Notes under the pieces: generated by a model | The model's database searches: none | What the model was told of the DNA's origin: nothing | Seen by the model: only the letters and a program-made list of their open reading frames with translations | Part shown: positions 1-4,978 of the stretch, one piece after another | How the letters are laid out: each line of letters begins with the position of its first letter | Numbering within the stretch: position 1 is the first letter of the stretch | NCBI GenBank assembly: GCA_016875155.1 | Contig: VGSD01000177.1 | Span: 1-6,311, forward strand | DNA from: Deltaproteobacteria bacterium | GTDB taxonomy: Bacteria > Desulfobacterota > BSN033 > UBA1163 | Reading direction: 5' to 3' | Length of the DNA: 6,311 nt | Program-made: the position numbers and the translations under genes

Positions 1-356
1 GCAGCCAAACAAAGGCTCTGCATGGCAATGCCTGTATCAAACATCAACCAGTCTCCTTTTATTGTGACGGCTTCCCCTTTCTTAAAACCGGAGACTCCTT
101 TCTTCCCGCAAAGAACAATCACCAGGGGAGCCTCTGTCATTGAGGAAAGAGCCGGGTTTGTCTTGACAAGTGTTGCCGCCAGTTCAGATTTAACCTTCGG
201 ATCTTTTACGATGACCACTTCCCAGCACTGCGTATTGGCCCACGAAGGAGACCACCTCACCGCCTCCAGAATTTTTTGGAGCACTTCTTCAGGAACAGGA
301 TCAGTTTTATATTTCCGAATACTTCGTCTCCCCTTAATGATATCCATCAATTCCAT
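1..356 (-). CDS. Nitroreductase-family flavoprotein, C-terminus cut by window edge
   Basis: The 118 codons visible read as the N-terminal part of an FMN-dependent nitroreductase, a family of cytoplasmic flavoproteins that move electrons from NAD(P)H to varied acceptors. Residues 9-14 (GRRSIR) are the usual N-terminal FMN phosphate-binding motif. Residues 36-46 (SPSWANTQCWE) match the conserved 'APSxxNxQPW' segment, with Cys44 in place of the usual Pro. The end of the visible part (GDWLMFDTGIAMQSLCLAA) fits the family's central helix. The ATG at 356 is preceded by AGGAG at 370-366, nine bases away; a second Met at residue 4 is a weaker alternative. It lies 50 bases downstream of the MoaD-like gene on the same strand with no terminator seen between, so it is probably co-transcribed with the oxidoreductase maturation genes. 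The substrate cannot be told. The family call is firm; a role in the module is inference. Confidence 0.88.
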   Translation of the reverse strand, partial: MELMDIIKGRRSIRKYKTDPVPEEVLQKILEAVRWSPSWANTQCWEVVIVKDPKVKSELAATLVKTNPALSSMTEAPLVIVLCGKKGVSGFKKGEAVTIKGDWLMFDTGIAMQSLCLA

Positions 357-406
357 ATTCAAGTTCTCCTTTCTATTTATCATTATCCCCCATCAGCGGT
401 CTCAGT

Positions 407-781
407 CTAATCCTTCCGATACGTGTGATGGAGGCCATGGTCTTTTGCAGCGCCCATGGCTTGGGCCATTTCATCAGTCAGTGCTGCACCGTGGCGGTAT
501 TGAAAGGGCCACATACTTCTAAGGTCAAAAATACCTATGCGGTCACCATCGTATAGAATATGAGCCAGGTCAGGTTGGAGGCCAGGCATGGCACTTAACT
601 GTCCGTTGATGAAAGTGATCCCCCGTTCTTCTGTGGGCATTCCAAGGTGTTTAAGTAGATCACCCATAGTACTTCCCTTAGGGAGATTTATTTTCAAATT
701 GGCAAAATGCCCTTTCTCCCTATTATTCCCATAAGAAGCTAAAGCTCCGTAGAGCCATACATCCAAAGCAATATGAACCAC
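407..781 (-). CDS. MoaD/ThiS-like beta-grasp protein of the AOR module
   Basis: A 124-residue protein with a ubiquitin-like fold pattern: first strand VHIALDVWLYGALASYG, then LKINLPKGSTMGDLLKHLGM, then GITFINGQLS, and DGDRIGIF near residue 85. This is the order of motifs in MoaD, the small sulfur carrier of molybdopterin synthase. MoaD normally ends in Gly-Gly shortly after the DGDxVxIFPP motif. Here the chain continues with DLRSMWPFQYRHGA and a tail ending HHTYRKD, so no terminal Gly-Gly exists. I chose the GTG at 781 because AGGAGG at 792-787 lies five bases upstream and strand 1 then begins at the N-terminus. An ATG at 802 is possible but has poorer spacing, and longer starts would overlap the radical SAM gene. 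It follows that gene by 25 bases. MoaD-like genes are known beside AOR-family genes; the exact role without the Gly-Gly tail is unknown. Confidence 0.8.
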   Translation of the reverse strand: MVHIALDVWLYGALASYGNNREKGHFANLKINLPKGSTMGDLLKHLGMPTEERGITFINGQLSAMPGLQPDLAHILYDGDRIGIFDLRSMWPFQYRHGAALTDEMAQAMGAAKDHGLHHTYRKD

Positions 782-786
782 TTCAT

Positions 787-792
787 CCTCCT
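787..792 (-). promoter_or_regulatory. Ribosome binding site deciding the GTG start of the MoaD-like gene
   Basis: On the minus strand this reads AGGAGG, a full Shine-Dalgarno core, followed by five bases (ATGAA) and GTG. It lies just after the stop codon of the radical SAM gene (809-807). It favours the GTG at 781 over the ATG at 802, whose only upstream match is a GAGG placed two bases from the start. Confidence 0.75.
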
Positions 793-806
793 GACACTCC
801 ATCGCC

Positions 807-1994
807 TCAGGGACAACGCACGATGTCCTGAGCCCACAGGCAATCAGCACAGGATGGGCTCCATCCCCAGCAACCTTCGTTCCGTTCTCGGAGATCGCAA
901 CTTTCACGTAGGTCGCAATCAGGACAAGATGGGAATTGAAATCCCCTGACCTCGCTGCGAAAACGAACATAATCCTCGGACATCCAGATCTCCGCTAAAG
1001 GCTGCTTATTCAGGTTTCCGAGAACATACCGATTGACCTGTTTTTTTCTTCCGTCCACCGCAAAATAGTGATAATGGTGTGATAGAGCATAACAGGGTGA
1101 GATGCCTCCATCCCATCCTACCACGATGGATTGGTCTTTTACAAACCGGCATCGCCTTTCAGCACCCCAGTGCATACGGGGTAGCTCAAGGGTCCCCCAC
1201 GTCACCCACGCATCAGCCCTTACTGGCCAACTAGAAGCGCTCAATGCAGGTCTCGGTTCATAACCGTAAAGAATTTCTTGCCGCATCTCCTCTGTGTAGG
1301 GAAGGACATTACTGACCAGAACGCGGGCTGCATTGAGCCGTGATGCCAATCTCGTCAAGTCCGGAAGTTCGGCGACATTACTCTTGAGAATTACAAATTC
1401 AATTCCCAATGCAGGAGTTAATGACCCAAACTCTTTTTTTGCTTCGTTCAATGTCCGAATGTTATCAAGAACCTGAGAAAGCATCGCACCCCGGACACTT
1501 GCATAGGTCTCCGGTTTCACACCATCAACTGATATAACTATTCTATCTACGCCCAGCTTCACCAACTCCAGGGCCATTTCGCTGTTTAACAACAGCCCGT
1601 TAGAACCGAGAGTAACAGCCAGGTCACGCTTCCTCACCGCTTCGATCATCTCAAGGATTTGGGGGTGGGAGAGAGGCTCTCCGAACCCGGTGAAAACAAT
1701 ACGATTCAAGTCGGGCAGTTGGCCTAGGCTCTCTAATAAATTCTGGAAAGTGCTCTGGGGCATCTGTTCCACACCATCTTCCCAGACGTTTCGGATACAG
1801 GTCCGGCAATGGAGGTTGCATCCTGTCGTAGGTTCAATATAAAGCTTCCGCACATCAGGGAGACGTGGAAGAAGAATCAAGTCGCCTTCCCGTCCATCCA
1901 GCCAATACTCTGTTTTCGGGGAAATGTGACGCCGCTCAAGAAATTCATTGGGCAAGATTAGCCGGCCCTTGTTATCAGTACTCACCTTGGGCAT
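807..1994 (-). CDS. Radical SAM/SPASM maturase with AbrB-like N-terminal domain (tungsten oxidoreductase maturase type)
   Basis: The 395-residue protein has three parts. Residues 1-46 resemble an AbrB/MraZ swapped-hairpin domain (KGRLILP at 9-15, then a strand ending GDLILLP). Residues 50-240 form a radical SAM core with CNLHCRTC (Cys59, 63, 66) binding the 4Fe-4S cluster that cleaves S-adenosylmethionine, the GFGEP glycine-rich motif at 103-107, and SVDG at 155-158. Residues 282-395 are a SPASM-type domain for auxiliary iron-sulfur clusters: Cys282, 301, 357, 360, 366, 375, 382, 385 and 394, including the typical CX13GX4C and CX2CX5C. From memory, this architecture next to an AOR-family gene matches a family named tungsten cofactor oxidoreductase radical SAM maturase; that needs a profile search. 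The target is unknown: it could modify the oxidoreductase or take part in cofactor insertion. ATG at 1994 has only a weak GGCGGG upstream. A terminator separates it from the oxidoreductase gene, so expression may depend on read-through. Confidence 0.85.
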   Translation of the reverse strand: MPKVSTDNKGRLILPNEFLERRHISPKTEYWLDGREGDLILLPRLPDVRKLYIEPTTGCNLHCRTCIRNVWEDGVEQMPQSTFQNLLESLGQLPDLNRIVFTGFGEPLSHPQILEMIEAVRKRDLAVTLGSNGLLLNSEMALELVKLGVDRIVISVDGVKPETYASVRGAMLSQVLDNIRTLNEAKKEFGSLTPALGIEFVILKSNVAELPDLTRLASRLNAARVLVSNVLPYTEEMRQEILYGYEPRPALSASSWPVRADAWVTWGTLELPRMHWGAERRCRFVKDQSIVVGWDGGISPCYALSHHYHYFAVDGRKKQVNRYVLGNLNKQPLAEIWMSEDYVRFRSEVRGFQFPSCPDCDLRESCDLRERNEGCWGWSPSCADCLWAQDIVRCP

Positions 1995-2017
1995 GTTTTA
2001 CCCGCCTACGCAGAATG

Positions 2018-2037
2018 CCCCGTGCGGAAGCACGGGG
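2018..2037 (-). other. Perfect hairpin in the leader of the radical SAM gene
   Basis: Eight-base perfect stem (CCCCGTGC / GCACGGGG) with a four-base loop, all in the 102-base gap between the oxidoreductase stop and the radical SAM start. On the minus strand the loop is TTCC; on the plus strand it is GGAA, a GNRA-type loop. It is not followed by a T run on the minus strand, so it is not an ordinary intrinsic terminator there. It ends 23 bases before the ATG at 1994. It could stabilise the downstream message after processing, or be a REP-like element; its role is not known. Confidence 0.6.
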
Positions 2038-2047
2038 AGCTTCACTC

Positions 2048-2083
2048 AAAAAAAATACGGGCAGAGCCTGTCGCTCTGCCCGT
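2048..2083 (-). terminator. Intrinsic terminator downstream of the oxidoreductase gene
   Basis: On the minus strand an 11-base perfect stem (ACGGGCAGAGC / GCTCTGCCCGT) with a five-base loop is followed by ATTTTTTTT. It begins 13 bases after the TAG stop of the oxidoreductase gene (2099-2097). This is a strong rho-independent terminator by any usual criterion. It lies before the radical SAM gene, with no clear promoter between, so it probably sets a high oxidoreductase to low maturase ratio through partial read-through. Confidence 0.93.
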
Positions 2084-2096
2084 TCGAAATCATCTT

Positions 2097-3860
2097 CTAA
2101 AGTTCGCCGTAGACAGAATCCAGTGCGCTATCCGGAACATCAAACACCTGGTTATGAGGGGGAAGGGGTTCATACTTCATGAACTCAGGTACGCGGTCTT
2201 CGGCTTTGCTGATACCAGCCGCCTCATTGAATGCCCTCTCCTTGCGCAAGATTTCTGCCCCGATCTTAACTACATCTTCCGATTTCCATTTGGTGCCAAA
2301 AACACCATTGCATTCCTCCACCATTCCCTCAAAACCGGTTGCAATGTCCAAAATCGCAAAAGCGATAAACAGGCAGTGGCCTGAGGAATCAATAAATGCG
2401 GTTGTTGCCTGGAAAGCACGGCTGAGGGCAGCTTTTCCTTCGGGGCTGAGCGGATCGGCCTTTCCACCAACACTCAGGATTTCAGGAGCAATCGTATAGC
2501 CAGCCGTGTGATCAGCGCCCATGGTCGTTGTGGCGTAGGTGATGCCAATCCCTTTGACCGCACGTGGTTCATAGGCAGGCATGCTTTGACGTTTTACAGT
2601 GGGGATACGGGTTAATCCATAGGCTTTGCCTGTGAATTCTGTGCCAGCACCAAGGATCCGGCCCAAGGGTGTCCCTTTGCCCATCTCCTGGACGAGTCCG
2701 ATAGCTTTCTTGCCATCGCCAAATGGGATAACACCTGCTTCCATGGCAACTCCCAGAGTTGTCCCAGCCTCAATGGTATCCAAACCGTAGGCATTGCATA
2801 GGTGAACCATCTCCGCGATGTCATCTAGGCTATCAATGCCGCAATTAGCACCCAGAGACCAGTCAGACTCATATTCTACACAGGAGGCGTGTTCTGTGCC
2901 ATCGGGTTTGTGCCAGGTATTAGAGCACTGAATGATACAGCCCGGGCTACAGGCATGGTTATAGAGTTCCTTTCCTAAACGCTCTTTGTTTCCTTCAAAA
3001 ATGGCTTCCCCTGCGGTCTTGGCCGCGCCTTCAAACCGCCCGCTGGAGAAATTGCGTGTAGGCAACCCTCCTGCCTCATTCATAATATTGATCAGCACAG
3101 CCGTACCATAGGAATTCAATGCCCCTTTGGGTTTGGTCACATCGTGTGAGCGCAAAGCCTCATCCATCTTCTTTTTCCCTTGATCAAACAGAGCTCTGTC
3201 AACAATGGTGACTCCAGGAGCCCCCTTATTTTCCACAACGATGAATTTAAGCCTCTTGCTGGCCAACACCGAACCCAGGCCTCCGCGTCCGGCATACCGT
3301 GTAGGACGCTTCGCCAGGTCATTAAATACAATGCCTGAGTTTGCATAGCCATATTCTCCTGCCACACCACAGCCTGCGATAGCAATTCTTCCATTGAACC
3401 GATCGTAGATTTTCGGGAATACCACGAACAGGTCTTTACCCACATATTCATCGGCAGGAAAGAATTCCACTTTGGGTTTTGCCGCCCCAGCATCCCAGGT
3501 CAAATGGACCATCCAGTACTTTCCTTTTTCCTTGGGCTGACCCTCTACCACCATGGCTTTGATTTGCATGGTGGCCAAAAACTGTGCCCAGGATGATCCT
3601 GCATTGGCCTCCTTGATGCCGCCTGTCAGCGGAGACTTCCCACCAACAGAAACACGGGCTGAAGTAGAAGCCGGGGTGCCTGTGACGATACCAGGGGCAA
3701 AGACAAGTTTGTTGTTGGGGCCGAGAGGATGAGCCAGTGGAGGCACTTCAGCATGAACCATGGTGGACGTCAATCCCCGGCCGCCCAGGTTTTTGTAAGC
3801 AGCCGGCGCCTCTTCCAGACGATAGGAACAATCAGTCATATTGATTCTTAGGATCCACAT
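2097..3860 (-). CDS. Tungsten-type aldehyde:ferredoxin oxidoreductase family protein
   Basis: The 587-residue length matches the AOR family (about 600). These cytoplasmic enzymes carry a tungsten or molybdenum bis-pyranopterin cofactor and a 4Fe-4S cluster, and typically oxidise aldehydes to acids with ferredoxin as acceptor. The N-terminus (WILRINMTDCS, then LGGRGLTS) is the family's first domain. Residues 190-207 contain AGRGGLGSVLASKRLKFI, a hallmark segment. The cluster ligands are Cys304, Cys308, Cys312 and Cys496 (in DSSGHC). YEPRAVKGIGITYATTTMGADH at about 430-451 is the conserved cofactor-pocket region. The cluster motif is CX3CX3C, where Pyrococcus furiosus AOR has CX2CX3C. I chose ATG 3860 over the in-frame ATG at 3959 because homologues begin at this point, AAGGGGG lies upstream, and the predicted transcript starts near 3952. 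Its substrate and metal cannot be read from sequence; a probable maturase and a MoaD-like gene follow it. Confidence 0.93.
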   Translation of the reverse strand: MWILRINMTDCSYRLEEAPAAYKNLGGRGLTSTMVHAEVPPLAHPLGPNNKLVFAPGIVTGTPASTSARVSVGGKSPLTGGIKEANAGSSWAQFLATMQIKAMVVEGQPKEKGKYWMVHLTWDAGAAKPKVEFFPADEYVGKDLFVVFPKIYDRFNGRIAIAGCGVAGEYGYANSGIVFNDLAKRPTRYAGRGGLGSVLASKRLKFIVVENKGAPGVTIVDRALFDQGKKKMDEALRSHDVTKPKGALNSYGTAVLINIMNEAGGLPTRNFSSGRFEGAAKTAGEAIFEGNKERLGKELYNHACSPGCIIQCSNTWHKPDGTEHASCVEYESDWSLGANCGIDSLDDIAEMVHLCNAYGLDTIEAGTTLGVAMEAGVIPFGDGKKAIGLVQEMGKGTPLGRILGAGTEFTGKAYGLTRIPTVKRQSMPAYEPRAVKGIGITYATTTMGADHTAGYTIAPEILSVGGKADPLSPEGKAALSRAFQATTAFIDSSGHCLFIAFAILDIATGFEGMVEECNGVFGTKWKSEDVVKIGAEILRKERAFNEAAGISKAEDRVPEFMKYEPLPPHNQVFDVPDSALDSVYGEL

Positions 3861-3906
3861 AACCTTTTTCCCCCTTTCTGTTAGATTGCGTATCAGATCG
3901 AAAGAT

Positions 3907-3931
3907 CCAATACGGTAAAATAATGTATTGG
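3907..3931. promoter_or_regulatory. Inverted repeat downstream of the oxidoreductase promoter, possible operator
   Basis: Perfect seven-base arms CCAATAC and GTATTGG separated by 11 bases. It lies at roughly +21 to +45 relative to the transcription start predicted from the -10 box at 3964-3959, and upstream of the ribosome binding site. A protein bound here could block transcription; alternatively the transcript could fold into a small hairpin. No known regulator motif was recognised. Confidence 0.5.
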
Positions 3932-3958
3932 GATAAATTTCAGCATTTACTGGAATCA

Positions 3959-3986
3959 ATTATACTTAAAAGATTCTATTAGTCAA
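3959..3986 (-). promoter_or_regulatory. Sigma70-type promoter of the oxidoreductase gene
   Basis: On the minus strand: TTGACT (3986-3981), a 16-base spacer, and TATAAT (3964-3959), a perfect -10 box with five of six -35 bases. The start would fall near 3952, giving a leader of about 92 bases before the ATG at 3860. It also rules out the upstream in-frame ATG at 3959, which overlaps the -10 box. Confidence 0.8.
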
Positions 3987-3987
3987 A

Positions 3988-4017
3988 GGATTTATGCATC
4001 AGCGATCAAATAAATCC
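3988..4017. promoter_or_regulatory. Inverted repeat immediately upstream of the oxidoreductase -35 box
   Basis: Perfect eight-base arms GGATTTAT and ATAAATCC separated by 14 bases. The inner edge is one base from the -35 box, and the centre is at about -50 from the predicted start. That position suits a dimeric activator contacting RNA polymerase, or a repressor. The arms differ in sequence from the downstream repeat at 3907-3931, so two regulators may act. Confidence 0.5.
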
Positions 4018-4061
4018 GAAAGACCACTTGATATGACCTGTTTGAAAATATGAAACAATCA

Positions 4062-4091
4062 TTGACACACCCCTCCTTGGATTGGTAAGAT
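4062..4091 (+). promoter_or_regulatory. Probable sigma70-type promoter of sir2
   Basis: A perfect TTGACA (4062-4067) followed after 18 bases by TAAGAT (4086-4091), four of six matches to the -10 consensus. Transcription would start near 4098, giving a leader of about 60 bases to the ATG at 4159. The weak -10 box suggests modest strength. Confidence 0.55.
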
Positions 4092-4158
4092 TCACAGACA
4101 TAAAGAAGGGAGAAGGTTTGCTTTGACTCAAAACCCAGATGAAGGGGGAGAAAAATTG

Positions 4159-4908
4159 ATGAACCAACAACTCATTCAGAGGGCCGCTCAAGACATCATC
4201 AACTCCAAAAAGACGATTGCCTTCACCGGAGCTGGCATCTCCGTCGAAAGCGGAATCCCGGATTTTCGAAGTGCCGGCGGGCTCTGGGAGAAATTCAATC
4301 CCGAAGAGTATGCTCATATCCATGCCTTCTATGACGACCCGGCAAAGGTCTGGCTGATGCTGAAGGATATGTTCACCCTTGTTATGACAGCCAAACCAAA
4401 CCCTGCCCATATCGGGTTGGCTGAACTGGAGCGAATGGGCTTACTCTCCGCGGTCATCACGCAGAATGTGGATGGCCTCCATCAGGCCGCAGGAAACACA
4501 AATGTGATCGAGTTTCACGGAAGCCATCACACCCTCTCCTGTCTGAAGTGTTCCACAACCACTGATGGGACCACCCTCACCATCGAAGACCTTCCAGCCC
4601 GATGCCCCCGCTGTTCCTCTCTTCTCAAGCCCGATGTTGTCTTTTTCGGCGAACCCATCCCACCAAAAGCCCAGTCGTCTTCATTCAGGGAGTCCATGTC
4701 CTGCAACGCTGTGCTCGTCATCGGAACCTCTGCAGTTGTCTATCCGGCCGCATCCATTCCCATTATGGCAAAAGAGAGAGGAGCCAAAGTCATCGAAATC
4801 AATATGGAACCGACTCCTCTCACCGGCCAGATCTCGGACTATCTGATCACCGGTTCGGCAGGGAAGATTATCCCTGCCATCGTGGAAGAAATAAAACGCC
4901 GGAGATGA
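4159..4908 (+). CDS. Sir2-family NAD-dependent protein deacylase
   Basis: A 249-residue sirtuin, which removes acetyl or other acyl groups from lysines using NAD and releases nicotinamide. The NAD-binding motif GAGISVESGIPDFRS spans 24-38, QNVDGLHQAAG lies at 102-112, and the catalytic His120 is in EFHG. Cys128, 131, 149 and 152 form the zinc site. LKPDVVFFGE at 156-165 and GTSAVVYPAA at 189-198 complete the Rossmann domain. It looks most like the short bacterial class (Thermotoga Sir2 type). I do not see the Tyr-x-x-Arg pair of SIRT5-like desuccinylases after AFYDDPAKVW, so deacetylation is the likelier activity. ATG 4159 is preceded by AAGGGGGAG; an in-frame TTG at 4123 with AGAAGG upstream would add 12 residues and cannot be excluded. 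PhoH follows after 70 bases; no functional link is evident. Confidence 0.94.
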   Translation: MNQQLIQRAAQDIINSKKTIAFTGAGISVESGIPDFRSAGGLWEKFNPEEYAHIHAFYDDPAKVWLMLKDMFTLVMTAKPNPAHIGLAELERMGLLSAVITQNVDGLHQAAGNTNVIEFHGSHHTLSCLKCSTTTDGTTLTIEDLPARCPRCSSLLKPDVVFFGEPIPPKAQSSSFRESMSCNAVLVIGTSAVVYPAASIPIMAKERGAKVIEINMEPTPLTGQISDYLITGSAGKIIPAIVEEIKRRR

Positions 4909-4922
4909 AAAAGGTAGAAATA

Positions 4923-4951
4923 TTGCAATCTTAAATTTAAGATGATATGAT
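4923..4951 (+). promoter_or_regulatory. Probable phoH promoter with a palindrome in its spacer
   Basis: TTGCAA (4923-4928), a 17-base spacer and TATGAT (4946-4951). A start near 4958 would place the TTG at 4952 outside the message and supports translation from TTG 4979. The perfect palindrome ATCTTAAATTTAAGAT (4928-4943) fills almost the whole spacer, a position where a bound repressor would compete with polymerase. The palindrome is certain; promoter use is inferred. Confidence 0.5.
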
Positions 4952-4960
4952 TTGACCGAA

Positions 4961-4968
4961 AGAGGTGA
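4961..4968 (+). promoter_or_regulatory. Ribosome binding site for phoH
   Basis: AGAGGTGA ends ten bases before TTG 4979. It lies inside the longer frame opened by TTG 4952, so it helps choose the shorter protein. The upstream TTG is preceded only by AT-rich sequence without a purine-rich core. Confidence 0.55.
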
Positions 4969-4978
4969 CGATTCTTAT

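Larger units (their letters stand above)
3861..4158. other. Divergent intergenic control region
   Basis: These 298 bases carry no convincing gene. They separate the leftward oxidoreductase module from the rightward sir2-phoH-pgpH block. They hold a near-consensus promoter on each strand and two inverted repeats around the leftward one, listed separately. The centre is clearly more AT-rich than the flanking coding sequence. Open frames crossing the region are N-terminal extensions or antisense shadows. Confidence 0.8.

Noticed and set aside
22..522. Plus-strand open frame of 166 codons at the left edge
   Set aside because: It is antisense to the nitroreductase and the end of the MoaD-like gene, crosses their gap, and its translation shows no recognisable domain.
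782..970. Longer start for the MoaD-like gene at ATG 970
   Set aside because: It would overlap the SPASM-coding 3' end of the radical SAM gene by over 160 bases, and the added residues resemble no beta-grasp extension. The AGGAGG-GTG start at 781 is better.
2018..2083. Terminator/antiterminator switch between the two hairpins
   Set aside because: The arms share only a five-base ACGGG/CCCGT complementarity, far too weak to compete with an 11-base perfect stem.
1995..2096. A small precursor-peptide gene as substrate for the SPASM protein
   Set aside because: SPASM enzymes often act on peptides encoded next door, so I looked here, but the gap holds only the terminator, a hairpin and a weak ribosome binding site, with no plausible small frame.
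1865..2384. Plus-strand open frames across the gap between oxidoreductase and radical SAM genes
   Set aside because: They run antisense through both genes and through the terminator stem; translations are low-complexity shadows.
3861..3959. Longer start for the oxidoreductase at ATG 3959
   Set aside because: This ATG overlaps the predicted -10 box, the added 33 residues are absent from the family pattern, and the family N-terminus begins exactly at ATG 3860.
4006..4410. Minus-strand open frame of 134 codons over sir2
   Set aside because: It is antisense to the conserved N-terminal half of the Sir2 protein and has no domain signature.
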